56,341 nucleotides of DNA from Gnetum montanum (GCA_015680685.1 MNCI01038085.1:1007782-1064122); one strand, 5' to 3'; positions 34,797-47,380 are shown, counted from the stretch's first letter. Program-made: numbers and translations. Notes: generated by a model not told the origin, from the sequence alone.

Positions 34797-34881
34797 AGGA
34801 GAGAGAGGGATTCAAACCCTTGATAGTTTTCACTATGATAATTTTCAAGACCAAATCCATAAACCACTCAGCCATCTCTCC
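34797..34881 (-). pseudogene. trnS-UGA: trnS-UGA relic (plastid)
   Basis: The reverse complement starts ggagagatggctgagtgg, has anticodon loop tcttgaaaa and ends tttgaatccctctctctcc, matching plastid tRNA-Ser(UGA) with its long variable arm. It is largely intact, though the variable-arm pairing is weaker. A 26-bp duplication (atgaacaaaaaataaaagg) abuts it at 34755-34800. Confidence 0.85.
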
Positions 34882-35114
34882 CCCAAGAGAGGATATTCTA
34901 TGCTCAGAATATCCAAGGATTGTGAAAAATATTGATCACCGATTTTCAAAAATAAAATAAAAATGATTGTCTCACTCCAGTCATTCAATTTTTGTGTCTA
35001 CATTAAAAAAAGATTAAGATTAAATGGTAAAACAAGCTAGAAATATAAATACATCCTATTTCTAGCTTGTTTATATAGAAAATATTTATTTTGTAGAAAT
35101 CATTTTTAAAAAAG

Positions 35115-35213
35115 ATGACTATTTTTTTCAAATTGAGCATGTTTGTTTTAATTAGGATTTCATTTTTATTAATGATTGGTGTAATTGTTGCGTTTGCCTC
35201 TCTAGAGGTTTGA
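35115..35213 (+). pseudogene. psbZ: psbZ N-terminal half (plastid)
   Basis: MTIFFKLSMFVLIRISFLLM continuing to VAFASLEV and a stop matches the first half of PsbZ (62 residues in plastids). The second half and the trnG that normally follows are missing, with trnfM about 40 bp on. Confidence 0.75.
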
Positions 35214-35250
35214 AGGCCTATACTATCACTAATTTTACAAAATCTAATTT

Positions 35251-35306
35251 GCAGGTGACCTCGAGGTTATGAGCCTTGCAAGCTACCAGACTACTCTACT
35301 CCATGC
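35251..35306 (-). pseudogene. trnfM-CAU: trnfM-CAU relic, T arm missing (plastid)
   Basis: The reverse complement reads ggtagcttgcaaggctcat then aacctcgaggtcac, the D-to-anticodon part of initiator tRNA. The T arm and 3' acceptor strand are deleted at the psbZ side. Confidence 0.8.
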
Positions 35307-35496
35307 AAAAATACTATATTGTTTTTCTTTTGATCTCATCTAAAGATAAAAGTAAGTACCCTAAATAGAAGGCACAAATAAACCACATATACTTTGTTTT
35401 GGTTCCTTTATTATCCCCTTCCCTTCTAGGAAAGGGATAATAAAAGTTTGCCTATCACATTAGATTTTTGGAGGTATACCTATACCCATAGGGAGT

Positions 35497-35794
35497 CTAC
35501 CAACTACATTTTGTTATACAAGGTAACAAGCAATCATGAGCTTTCTTACGAAAAATGTGTCTACACACAAAAAAGACTCAATAATTACATCTGGGTCTTT
35601 TTGTAAGAAAAAATAGCACTACAAACGTTGCTGCGTTATTATGCAGAAAAGCCTGTAATTGACTCTAAATGTTCCTTTTTACATCTAAAGATAAATATTT
35701 TTTTCTTTTTTCTTAGAAAATCCTGAATCACATGATATTTTCGCTCCAATAGTTGTCTTTTCTTCTTTCTTTCAATGAGACTTTTTCTTGCCAT
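35497..35794 (-). pseudogene. rps14: rps14 (plastid 30S protein), broken
   Basis: The start MARKSLIERKKKRQLLERKY at 35794 and the end DCLLPCITKCSW with TAG at 35497-35499 give nearly the family length (100 residues), with frameshifts between. Its start lies about 6 bp from the psaB relic because the intervening psaB end is deleted. Confidence 0.88.
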
Positions 35795-35800
35795 ACAACA

Positions 35801-37517
35801 ATTTAACTAGAGATAATATTGTAACCAACCCATTAAATACGTGGAAGATTCTTTAAATTGTGCTACATTGCCTTACCATGAAGTAATATGTTTCCAATGC
35901 CAATAGAAACTAACCCATCCAATTGTATTTAACATCCAAAAAATAGCTAAATAAAAGGCATCCCAAGCCAAAATATCACAAGTACTACCTAAACCAGGGC
36001 CATCACAAGGAAAACTATAAACAAAATCTTTTTTATCAAGCATTAGTTTAGAACCACACGTTGCTAAAGCCCCTTTGACTAAAATCAGTGTATTCATATG
36101 CAAACCTAAAATAGTAGCATGATGAACCAAAAAGTCTCTAGGACCAATCGTCAAGAATAGAGAATTCTTATTATCATTCATAGCTTTCAACCAACCCAAT
36201 AGCCATAAGCTTTTGCTAGCAACAAAAGCTAGATCTTTTGTTGAAGCTAGGAGTACATCAAATCCATAGAAAGATTTTCCATGAGTAGATTATATCCACT
36301 AAGAAAATATGGGAAGATTAATATTTGTTTTTCTATATATGATCAGATAATATCCACTAAGAAAATATGGGAAGATCAATATATGAGAAGATTAATATTT
36401 GTTTTTCTATAGTACCAAAAGCTAACATAATGTCGTTATGCACATAGAGTCCTAAAGTATGGAAACCAAGAAATAAACTAGTCCAACTTAGATGAGATAT
36501 TATAGCTTTGTTGTGCTCTGACATCCTCACTAAAATGTTATCCTTATTTTGTTCTATATTATAGTCCCTAATAAAAAAATGGCTCCATGAGAAAATGCCC
36601 CTATGATTATAAATCCAACAATGTATTGATCATGAGTATATAATGTAGCTTGGGTGGTGAAGTCTTGTGCTATGAATGTCTATGCAAGTAAAGAATACAT
36701 TTGTTGAGAAACCAAAGAAGTAACCATCCCTAAAGAAGCTAAAGCAAGACCTAATTGAAAGTGAAGAGAATTATTTATTGTGTTATAAAGACTCTTATGT
36801 CCGCGGCCCAAAAAGCCTCCNNNNNNNNNNNNNNNNNNNNNNNNNNNNNNNNNNNNNNNNNNNNNNNNNNNNNNNNNNNNNNNTATAAAGACTCTTATAT
36901 CTGTGGCCCAAAAAGCCTCTTGGAGGAGTATCAACCTCTAAAATATCTTTTAGACTATGTCAAATCCCAAAATTAGTTCTATACATATGACTAGAAATTA
37001 AAAAGATTAATACAATAGCTAAATGATAATGAGCTATATTAATCAATCATAAGCTTTGAGTTTTTGGATGAAATCCCCCAGGAAGAGTTAGGATAGAAAT
37101 TCTAGCTCCCTTAGAAGTACCAAGTAAATGACTACCAGAATCAACATTGTGAAAACACAAAATCCACTAACCTTTAAAAAGGAGTCCTAAACTTTGAGGA
37201 TAGGGTAAAACATTCAAGAAATTAGTCCATCTCAAATGTATCCCTCAAGACTTTGGAAGAGCTACATGGACTAAATGTCCCATCCAAGCTAAATAACTAA
37301 ATCCAAAAAGTCCTAAAACATGATTATTTAGATGTGATTTAGCATTTTTAAACCATGAAACACTTAGTTTCCTCTTCAACTATAGATGCGATCTACTTGC
37401 TATTAAAAATAAGATAGAACAAAACATTAGTAAAAGATTTTTGATATAAAGATCTTCATTAGTACATAAACCAATTATATACCACCATTGATAAACACTA
37501 GAATAAGCAATAGGTCT
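35801..37517 (-). pseudogene. psaB: psaB (photosystem I P700 apoprotein A2), main part, broken
   Basis: Matches include [34 protein letters not shown] and WHWKHITSW (35873-36199), [20 protein letters not shown] (near 36760) and [10 protein letters not shown] (near 37480). The last ~110 codons are deleted: WLQYYL runs straight into the rps14 start. Near 37510 a further deletion joins RPIA to YSSVYQ, losing about 26 codons. A retroelement then splits the gene at GGTCT. An assembly gap lies at 36821-36883. Confidence 0.93.
36821..36883. other. Assembly gap (63 N) between duplicated psaB segments
   Basis: Both edges carry the same psaB phrase (tataaagactcttat...ggcccaaaaagcctc at about 36785-36819 and 36884-36919). 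The copies differ at CpG-type sites (ccgcgg versus ctgtgg). The gap probably hides a tandem duplication with a unit of about 100 bp. Confidence 0.9.
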
Positions 37518-38325
37518 TGATGAACCATGATATTATGTCCACAATATTGGATCAACCATGCGATGTTGGATACCTGATATTGTGGCCTACCTCCTTGCCT
37601 ATAAATAAGAGGTGGTGCCCTTGGTTTCCACATTTAGAAAGTTATTCCCTTAGCCAAACTCTTGTCATTTCTTCCCTCCAGAGTTAGAATTATTTTTGCA
37701 TGCCCACTGTAGGATTCATAGAGTGAATGAATCTTTATTTGAGTATTGTGTACCTGAGCACACTTTATGTACAACAAATAAGATGAAATTTATGATAAAC
37801 CTTGTAGCATTCAGAATAGATTAATTAGCGTTAATCAATATTTAATGCTTTTCTAGTTAATTAATGATCTCTCTCACCTTACAACTCTCTTAGTTAAATA
37901 CACTTAGTACGACTACTTTGAGCATGCGTGTAGTGCTTGGTAACCGAGTGATGATTAGCGTTTGGTAATCCTAGCAGCATTGCACTGGCTCAAGATGTGT
38001 GCGGCAAGTGGGAATGGATACGGGTGTTCAGATTAATTAGAACTTAGTTAATGAGTAGTTAAATTAGATTAGTTACTTAGTTATCTCTCTGCCACTCCTT
38101 ACTAGTGCAGGATATAAAACACATAAAAGCCATAAAAATCATATGCCTCAAGCTTACTTAACCATACAACCATGACATATAAGTATGTTTGGGAAGATAA
38201 TGATTAACCAACCCATTATTGTTTCACAAAGGAGCATAGGCACTTACTCCTTGGAATTCGACCAGATCGTGTGTGAAACACTTGTATTCATATGGTTAAG
38301 CGTAGGGGTACCTCACCACTCATCA
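37518..38325 (+). repeat. 5' LTR of the pol-bearing element
   Basis: The LTR is 808 bp, starting TGATGAACCATGATATTATG and ending CACCACTCATCA. A TATA box tataaataa lies at 37600-37608, preceded by four degenerate GATATT/GATGTT motifs. Confidence 0.93.
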
Positions 38326-38326
38326 T

Positions 38327-38344
38327 TGGTGTTGTTACCATGGA
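38327..38344 (+). promoter_or_regulatory. Primer-binding site, tRNA-Asp type
   Basis: tggtgttgttaccatgga follows the LTR by one base. It equals the Athila-type site after C-to-T and G-to-A decay. Confidence 0.7.
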
Positions 38345-38499
38345 CTTAGTTGTTTGTGTGCTAAGTAGAACTTAGGAAGTCATTCACATCATTGGAATGA
38401 ACCCTTAGGGTTGGTTAAGAAAAAGATAATACTACATTACACATTGAACAAGATAAGATATCTTCTTCTTCGCACAAAAGCACTTCACCACCTAGGACT

Positions 38500-40305
38500 A
38501 ACAAAAGAAGCAATTAGCGGCAAGATACACATGATGTTGATCCACCAATCCCTCAATAGTTTCGTGTGGTATATATTCATCCTAATGAGTATGTACCCGA
38601 CTTCAACTTTATTCTCCACCAAGACAAACAACTGTGGTGGCATGAATTGGAAGGTAACATAGTGTTGCCTTCCAACCATTCAGTCCCAAATATGCTTCTT
38701 TGTGCTCTTACATGAATAGGCATGCAACACTTACATGCTGAATACATTGCATAGGACTATGATTCGAGAGACTATCATCCCACATAGGTGCAACGTCAAA
38801 GGGATTTGCAATAGGAGAGATACCATAAGTCTTTGAAGGGAAAATCGTCCAAGGATGGCCCCAACATTTTAAGAAAAATTGAGAGTGATGAACCTACCTC
38901 AGGTAGTCACCCACATAACAATGTTCCTCCCCTTAACTTTGGCCAATGGGTTGGGTATTAAAAATTTCATTCTGCTATTCACAACCTAGGTGCTAATACC
39001 AACAGACACAAACTCTCCGAAAAAGGAGTGAGAACACATGACAAAGATGGGCATTATAATTGCAATTGTGATCAAGGTAGAGACCACCTAAGAGAAGGTA
39101 GTAGACAACATCATGGTGCCTGTTCTCATTCTTCTTCACCTTCATCATCTCCTTCACCCTCTCCTTTAGTGTCTAGATGTAGTCATAGAGAAAACGATTG
39201 TGAGGATAAGGGCAAGTAAAGTGGAAGTCATAGATGAGATAGCCAAGATAGAGGATGAGGACACTCTAGGGAAGCACGAAATAGAAGAAGGGAGAGTAGG
39301 GAACTGCGTAGGCACCATAGACGCTATGAACGAGATGATAATGATGAACCCCTAAAGCATGCTAAACATAACTGAGCCTGTGAGAGCTCCAACAAGGCAC
39401 CAAAAATATAGTAGGATCAAGAGGTTAGACATAAATAACATCCCACAATTTCAAGGGGGATATAACGTTGATCCTCAAAATCACTTACAAGCATTTCATG
39501 ATGCGTGTGCCTTGCAAAATATAGAAAATGAGTGGAAAAAGCTTAAGTTGTTTCCATGGACATTAATGAAAGAAGCTGAAAGTTGGTATCGTTCCTTAGA
39601 ATTGGAATTAATTCATAGGTGGAATACTATGTTAGAATTGTTCAACAACAAGTACCAAATGTCTCCCAAGTGTCTAACCTACGAAAGCAAATCCAAGGAT
39701 GGAAACAAGGAAGTCATGAAACCTTGGATGCTACCATGGGCCACTATTATGCACTATTACATTGTTGTCCTAGCCATGGTTATTCGCAATGGGATCAACT
39801 ATGCCATCTCGTAGATGGGCTTAGGCATAAAACAAGAAGAACCCTTGGGACTTATGCCCAAGGAAGGTTATCCGAGCTTAGGTCCCAATGTGAGCTAAGG
39901 AAGAGAGATAGTGCAGAAGAATATAATCAAGATCCTTCCCTCCAGAGAAAGGGAGTAAGATTTTGTGAGGATGAGGAAGAGTCACCACTCGAAGAGATGG
40001 TGAATAGGAAAACCTTGTCTATCCAAAAGTTAGCATCAAAAGTATTGGCAAAGGTAGATCAAATGGAGGACTCTTTGGATAGTAGGTTTCAAACTATTCT
40101 CCAAGTAGTAGAGGAGTCTAGAGAGCGAGGTAGTGATCATGACAAAATAAAAAAGAGAGAAGCAGAAAATGCATGTAACAAAGGTAAGGGTAAAGTTGCT
40201 ATTATTGAAGAGGTTGTGGACTTAGATATAGATGATGATAGTGGATGCGAGCTTTTTCAATACAACCATCCTGAGGGATGTTACCCTATGATCTCACATC
40301 TATAG
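38500..40305 (+). pseudogene. gag: gag of the pol-bearing element (decayed)
   Basis: An early segment reads HPNEYVPDFNFILHQDKQLW (near 38575). A Ser/Arg-rich region follows (39000-39350). The gag core is DPQNHLQAFHDACALQNIEN and WKKLKLFPWTLMKEAESWYR (near 39470-39600), then after a frameshift LRKQIQGWKQGSHETLDATM (near 39680). A helical tail ends in a degenerate knuckle, CELFQYNHPEGC (near 40246-40282). The core aligns with copy 2 at 20300-20560. The N-terminal limit is uncertain. Confidence 0.8.
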
Positions 40306-41036
40306 GAGTCTAGGGTGTATGCACTTAATCCACATTTAAACAAACGACAAACATCCCGATGCTTACCTTATCTCCAAGGTAACCCAAGGTAGTCCACCAA
40401 CTTTTAACATATTATCCAAGTGGAACTCCACCATCACCAATTGAGCAACATCAACATTAGCAACACCCACAATAATGGGAAATGCCACCACCAAGGCAAT
40501 AGTATCCTTATCGACAACTTGACCCATATGGATATTGCAACATCCAATCTCTCCATGTGACTTTGTTGGTCATGTTACTTCCCAACATCACTACCAAGAC
40601 TGCAAGTACTATAGGACTCCCTCTCCTAGGGATGATATTTCACAAGTGTACCATCCTTCAAATCTAGTTGCATCTCTCTCACCAATAGCTCCATTACCAC
40701 CTACTCCTGCAATGCAAGGTGAACTGCCTACTCAGTGATAGCAACACAATGCCACAAGGGTTGTTACTTCTCAACCTACTATTGGTTCTGATAACCGTAT
40801 GAAGAAAAGACCTTTCTTTAGAACCAACAATCCAACCAAGCCTTTACAACCCCAAGTGGCTAAGTCTTTGGACATCTTTGTATCAAATAAAGCTTTAGAA
40901 CCCCCTTTGAACTTAACACCACATTCAACACATATGGTCATGTTAACACATGTCATTACTGATTGGATCAAAGCTTTCCACCTTCCCAAGAAATTCTCTA
41001 ATCCTAGGAATCACCTAATATATCTACAAATAGCTA

Positions 41037-41485
41037 GGAATGAACCATGCAAAGCTATTTTGAATTCAGGTTCCAGTGTTAACCTAATATCACAAGAAAT
41101 GTATAAGGCCTAGAACTTGCCTCCATTAAAAAAGAGCAACATACATTTAGAGTTGGCTGACTAGTCCATCACTGTTCCCTTGGGATTAGTGGAGGACATT
41201 CTTACCATTATTTATGGATGGTCATATCCAGCTAACTTCCTGGTGATTCAAGTGAACAATAGTAAGGGGGACTTCCCAATCATAATTGGAAGAGCATGGC
41301 TAAGCACTATCGATGCATGCCTAGGAATCCATGATCTTTCCTTAGAAATATCTAAGGAAAATAATTTTGGAAAGATTGAGAAGAAGGTTTCATGCATCAC
41401 ATACAGTGACACAGGGTGCAATTCCATGCAGAGATCATGGGTTGTGCAAAGTTTAACATTGCCTACATGTAATCAATATGCATAA
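41037..41485 (+). pseudogene. pol: Retroviral-type aspartic protease domain of pol
   Basis: KAILNSGSSVNLISQEMY contains the active-site triad as NSG instead of DSG, so the catalytic Asp is lost. IIIGRAWLSTIDACL is the second conserved block. A stop at 41114-41116 splits the domain. A proline-rich pol leader with no stop runs from 40799. Confidence 0.85.
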
Positions 41486-41736
41486 ATGATCAATATAAAA
41501 AGGTGTCTGTATGTAGTATCCACACAACAAGAAGACACCTAGTGGCTAATAGTTGATTAAGAAAGTAGCTCGCTTATATGCATGGAACTAAGGGTTTGAC
41601 CTGCGCTTACATAGATAGCATAGACACATTAGAGAAATTCCACCACCAACTTCCCAGTCCTAACTTAGAAAACATCAATTGGGAGAAGTTGGAAATTCCT
41701 AAGAAATTTAAATAAGAGCCCCTAAAGCTAAAACCA

Positions 41737-43260
41737 TTGCCCAATGGTATGGAATACACATTCCTTAAGAATGGAAAATCAGTAATCATCAATGCAAGAC
41801 TTGCTCCGCAACAAAAAGGGATTCTACCAAAGGTAATAAACAAGTGGTCAAAAGCCTTCACCTGGTCATATCCAGAATTGACTAGAATAGATCCTAGGAT
41901 ATGCCAGCATAGGATTTACACTGACTCGTCCATGAAGCCTCGAAAATAACCATAGAGGCAATTGAACCCAAATTTGAAGCAAGTAGTAAAAGAAGAAATC
42001 AAACATCTTCTAAAGGTTGGGTTCATATACCCCATTGCTATTAGTGAATGGGTTAGACCCTTAGTATTCATGCCTAAAAAGTTAGGCAAATGGAGCATGT
42101 GGATAGATTTTAGGCTACTAAACATGGCAACATTCAAGGATCACTTTCCATTGCCATTTGTTGACCAAGTCTTAGACACAATTGTAGAGCATCACTATTA
42201 TAGTTTTGTGGATGGATATAGCAAATACAACCAAATATAAATAACCCCAGAAGACCAAGCCAAAACTATGTTCACTAGTCCTTGGGGAACATTTGCATAC
42301 GAACAAATGTTGCTTGGCTTTAACAATGCCCCTACAATGTTTCAACACTTAGTTCTAAGCATATTCTAGTAGTAGATAGAAAATGGTGTGGAAGTCTTTA
42401 TGGATGACTTCTCCACTTATGGATCAATATTTGATCAAGCCTTGGACCGATTAGAGTAAGTTCTTAAAATATTTGTAGCAACTTTGATCAAGCCTTGGAC
42501 TGGTTAGAGCAAGTGCTGAAAAGATGTGTAGAAACTAATTTGAGGCTCAACTGGAAAAAAATTCATTTAATGGTCCAAGAAGGCATAGTACATGGGCATA
42601 AAATCTCACATGCAGGGATAGAGGTAGACCCTAAGAAAATCAAAGTCATCGAAGGAATTACCTATCAACCGGAAACTGTCAAAGACATTCAGTCATTCCT
42701 TGGACACACTAGCTACTATAGGAGATTCATAGAGAACTTTTCAAAGATTTCCAAACCATTGGTAGAGCTGATGAAAAAGGATATACCCTTTGAGTGGATC
42801 AAGGAATGCAAACTAGCTTTCCAAACTCTGAAATAGAAGCTGGTAAAAACACCCATTCTATAAGTTCCTAACTAGTCGAAATCATTCCATGTCATAATTG
42901 ATGCATCCAACTATGTCTTAGAAGCTGTACTTACATAGTAAGATGACCAGAAATGTTCTTATTACATCCACTGTGCAAGTAAAAGTATCGCTGGTGCACA
43001 ACTTAAGTACACTACTACAAAAAAAGAATTAATGGCTGTACTATTTGCACTAGAATAATTTGGACACTATATATTGGTGTACAAAGTATTCATACACACA
43101 GATCATAGTGCAATTTGATTCCTCATGAATAAGCCAATGGTAAGCCCTTGTATTATACGATGGATGGTAATCCTACAAAAGTTTGATTTAACGATGATCG
43201 ATCATAAAGGCATCGAGAATGTAGTCGCTGATCATTTATCTTGGTTGTGCTGGTATAGCA
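41737..43260 (+). pseudogene. pol: Reverse transcriptase and RNase H domains of pol
   Basis: RT: EEIKHLLKVGFIYPIAISEW, PKKLGKWSMWIDFRLLNMAT, SFVDGYSKYNQI, then VFMDDFSTYG (the catalytic FxDD box) near 42400, and QSFLGHTSYYRRFIENFSKI (near 42690). RNase H: DASNYVLEAVLT, YTTTKKELMAVLFALE and TDHSA (42895-43115), ending DHKGIENVVADHLS. A 53-bp tandem duplication at 42430-42536 repeats the codons after the catalytic box. Stops at several points make it inactive. Confidence 0.93.
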
Positions 43261-43399
43261 AAGAGGATGAGTATCCAATGTTTGATCATTTCCCTAATGA
43301 GTCCCTCTTTGACGGTGTAGTGAATGACAAATCACCCATAGAGACAAACTAGTACAGTAGCATTCTTACCTATCTCCTTATCCAAAAAACACCATAAGA

Positions 43400-44480
43400 T
43401 CTAGACCTTAAGAAGAAACAATAGTTTCTTCATAGAGCAAAGTACTTTATGGAGACCAATGGACAACTTTACAAAGTATGTCCCAATGGCTTGGTTCGAT
43501 GGTGTATTCCTAATAGAGATCAACTGAGAGTTCTCTAAGATGCTCATGAGGGCCCTTGTGGGGGTCATTATACTAGGAGATGAATGGCCATCAAGATCCT
43601 TCTTGTAGGGTATTATTGGCCTACCTTGTTCTAGGACACCCATCAATTCATCCAATATTGTGAGCACTGTCAATGTGATAGTGGAATGACCACTAGAATG
43701 GAGGATCCATAATAATGGATTCAACTATTAGAACCCTTCGACATTTGTGGAATTGATTTCATGGGGCTCATTACACCAATGTCCAATGAAAAATCTTACA
43801 TCATAGTTTCCATATACTACTTAACAAAATGGGATGAAGCAGCTACTATTAAAGATTGCACAACATCTACAGAAGCACGATTTGTTCAACAACAAATCAT
43901 CAACAGGTCTGGTGTGCTATGTGCACTTATCTTAGATAACAATACATACTTCACAAGTAAAAATTTTTGAAAGTTAATGCAACACTTAGTAGTTAAGCAC
44001 AAATTTACTACACCATACCACCCCCAAGAAAACGGACAAGTCGAGGTTACCAATAGGGAGATTACTAAGATATTGACCAGAACCATTAGCAAGTATAGGT
44101 GAGACTAGAGCACTAAACTGAATAATGCTCTTTGGGCATACCACTCCACATGGAAACTTCCTATAGGCTACTCTCCCTACGAGTTATTGTAAGGAAAACT
44201 TCCAACACTTCCTATCCAAACTGAGCTCCGTACACTAGCCACAACATGTGACCTCAACCTTGACCTTGATCTTGCACAAAAACAAAGGTTGATGACTCTT
44301 AACTTTCTAGATGAGAACCGACTAGCTGCCCTGTCATCTAATGAGTTTCAAAAGCCATTTAATAAATAATTTCATGACCTAAAAATTAGGAAACTTAAGT
44401 ATTAGCTAAGGGATAAGGTTCTCTACTGGAACCCCACACACATGTCACAACGTACCACATTTCAAACACTGTGGAAAGGG
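43400..44480 (+). pseudogene. pol: Integrase domain of pol
   Basis: The HHCC zinc domain is visible as HEGPCGGHYTRR and CEHCQCDSG (43545-43690). The catalytic core has CGIDFMGLITPMSNEKSYII, ALILDNNTYFTSKNF and PYHPQENGQVEVTNREITKI, so all three acidic residues (D, D, E) are still visible. A C-terminal segment (LRDKVLYWNPTHMSQ) ends near 44450. There are several in-frame stops. Confidence 0.93.
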
Positions 44481-44499
44481 ACTTACATTATCTATGCAA

Positions 44500-46587
44500 C
44501 CTTTCCTTTAGGGGCCATGACCATATATAAACCTAAGAGCCTAAATAAGAGACTGTTATTCAATGTGCAACAAAAAGAACCTTTCCATGAGTTTAGGATA
44601 GCTAGAACATATGCTACCTCTGGAGGTGGGCAACCTTGCTCATTATTTCGAATCTCCTCCTTCCAACTTAGTCATGGGAGAGATGGCCACCTCTGCTAAC
44701 CATTGAAGACCCTTAGTTCTTTCTAATTTTTTGTTCTACACATTTTTTTTGCACATTTTCTTTTGAAAATTTATTTAATCTTTCTTATTTTTGTTTTATA
44801 CCATCATTCATATTTTTACCATTTCTTTGTGTGATTACTTTATTTTTTTCATCACCCAATAAGTGTTTATGATGGTGGTATGAATAATACCATATTGATT
44901 ACTTATGTTTGGATTTTACCTTTGATGTATGATGTTGATATTAAGGTATGGTTCTTTTGATTAAATAGGCAATGAGTCCATATTGTTCATGTATCCATAA
45001 AATCCTATGCTCTCCCTTGGCTTGGAACTGTATAGTCCCTTTCTCTAATAAAACTATTAATGAATTGGTGGCTGGGTATTTGTTAGACTAAGGAAGGAAT
45101 CAAAGGATGAAAAGGGTGTGACTTTAAGGGGACTCGATGCAATTGTGCAGGCTATTCTCTTGAGGGCTTGGATGCTTTTTTTTTGGGTTTTTTGCCATTC
45201 TAACCATTCATCAAATCATTAGAAGTTGAGGACATAAAAACAAGTGTTTGCATGGTGTGGTTCTCACGTAAAAAACATTAAAAAATAGTGAGAACTCAAA
45301 GAACACCCCTTAGACACAATAATGAACTTGGGCTACACACACTAGTTATGTCACTGGAAAGACATGTTACCCATGCCTGAAGGTTCACTCTAACTAAGGC
45401 CCTTCTAACTTCCTGATTCTCCATCTCACTCTCCTCAGAATGATGGTGACTTTTTGTAGAGGCATTCTTGTTGCTTCAAGAGGATAGGTTGGTCAAATGT
45501 GTTGATGTGAGGTCACTGATGTGGTTTGTTGAGCCTAGATTGGAATAAGTTCTCCTCAGTCACATTAACTATAAAAAACATGAGGGACTTTACACAACCT
45601 TGTTCTTGGGTTTCCATTCCATTCTCTCCTCTCCACCTTTCTATTCCCTTTTTCACCTCATTTTCAGTTTTATCATTAGTCTATATCCTGGTAGATGCAA
45701 TTTTTCCTTGGTAATTTCTTATGGGTAAGTCTTTAACTCTTGCTTCCAAATGACATTCCTAGAGCCTACAAACTCTTTGGTTTGTGGATCTGTCAGGGCA
45801 TCAAGAGCATGAGCCTAATTTAGGGAGGACCCACTAACATTCCTTTTTGGTGTATTAATTAACTTCTTTCCCTTAAAAATTTCCTACAATCAATAATTCT
45901 TTATTTCATCTCCATACATGACATCCATTTTATTGGAATTGGCATTGTTACTTTTTCTTCATCTTTCTTATTCCTTATCTTTTTCCATCCTATTTCTACC
46001 GAAATTTTGCTCTTAGTCATGGGGACCTGGGCACAAATTTTTCAATTTTTCCTAACCCCTACACCTTAGGTAGTCACCAGTGTTAAATCTCTTGAATCAA
46101 TATTGACCATAACCACAACTCAGCCAATGCACTTTACATCGAGGCAATGTATCAACTACATTGTTATTTATCTACCCTCGCTCATTTGTGACCATGTTGT
46201 GTGCGCAAATGACGATCATACAAGAATGGACTAGGCCTGGAGGAAACACTTAGGATGGACTAGAACTAGAACATTTATGAAAGGAGCAAGATTGGTGGCA
46301 TGGCTATGGATAAACAATGGAAGGCACAATCTTAGCATTAGTAGCAACATGTCTTATTCTTTTCTCTCTCCTTCTCTTCCAACTACTGAATAAGGTTGGA
46401 TATCATTTATGTACAATTGTTACCTTTGTGATTTTGAACACTAATGCTATCATGTATTGTATTGTTGATCTATTTACCGAGCATGTTGAATCTATGACCC
46501 CATTCCACTATCAATGGTCATTTAGTTAATAATTCCATACCTTCCCAATATTTTGTAAGAAACTCAAGGATGAGTTTTCATCCATTC
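44500..46587 (+). other. 3' UTR of the pol-bearing element
   Basis: About 2 kb between integrase and the purine tract. Short frames (45526-45714 and 46317-46529) have no named product. Most of it aligns with 54941-56341 of the young element, and its first part with the spacer after gag in the pol-less copies. No internal GATATC/TATA promoter and no second ORF are seen here. Confidence 0.65.
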
Positions 46588-46596
46588 ATGGGGGTA
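46588..46596 (+). promoter_or_regulatory. Polypurine tract
   Basis: catgggggta lies directly before the LTR start TGATG. The young element has the same tract (tcatgggggta, minus strand, just above 54940). Confidence 0.7.
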
Positions 46597-47380
46597 TGAT
46601 GAATCATGATATTGCATCCACGATATCAGATCAACCATGTGATATCAGATACCCGATATTGTGGCCTGCCTCCTTGCCTATAAATAATAGGCAAAGCCCT
46701 TGGTTTCCACATTTAGAAGGTTAGTCCCTTAGCCAAAATCTTTCCATTTCTTCCCTCCAGAGTTGGAATTATTTTTGTGTGCCCACAGTAGGAGTCATAG
46801 AGTACACGGATCTTTATTTGAGCATTGTGTACCTGAGCACACTTTGTGTACGACAACAAAGATGAACGTTATGATAAACCTTGAAGCATTCAAAATAGAT
46901 TAATTAGTGTTAATTATTATTTAATTATTTCCTAGTTAATTAATGATCTCTCTCACCTTACAACTCTCTTAGTTGAATACACAGTACGACCACTTTGAGC
47001 ATGCGTGTAGCGCTTGGTAACCTAGTGACGATTAGCGTTTGGTAATCCCAGCAGCATTGCACTAGTTCAAGATGTGTGCAACAAGTGGGAATGGATATAG
47101 GTGTTAGGAGTAATTAGAACTTAGTTAATGAGTAGTTAAATTAGATTAGTTACTTACAAGCATAAGATATAAAACAAATAAAAGCCATAAAAATCATATG
47201 CATCAAGCTTACTTAACCATACAACCGTGACATACAATTATGTTTTAGAAGATAATGATTAACAAACAAATTATTGTTCTGAAAAGGCACATAGGCACTT
47301 AGTCCTTGGAATTCAACCGGATCATGCATGAAACGCTCGTATTCGTATGGTTGAGCGTAGGGGTACCTCACCACTCATCA
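46597..47380 (+). repeat. 3' LTR of the pol-bearing element
   Basis: 784 bp, with ends TGATGAATC...CACTCATCA. The U3 motifs include three clear GATAT(C/T) sites (46619-46658). TATA box at 46679-46686. Confidence 0.93.

Larger units (their letters stand above)
37518..47380 (+). mobile_element. Pol-bearing Ty3/gypsy-type element inside psaB
   Basis: LTRs 37518-38325 and 46597-47380, with a perfect 5-bp target duplication GGTCT (37513-37517 and 47381-47385). The internal order is primer-binding site, gag, protease, RT, RNase H, integrase, a 1.9 kb 3' UTR, purine tract. Integrase after RNase H is the Ty3/gypsy order, and the tRNA-Asp-type primer site points to the Athila/Tat side of the group. 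The LTR ends, promoter layout and gag core are shared with the pol-less copies. All ORFs contain stops, so the element is inactive. Length 9.9 kb. Confidence 0.95.
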
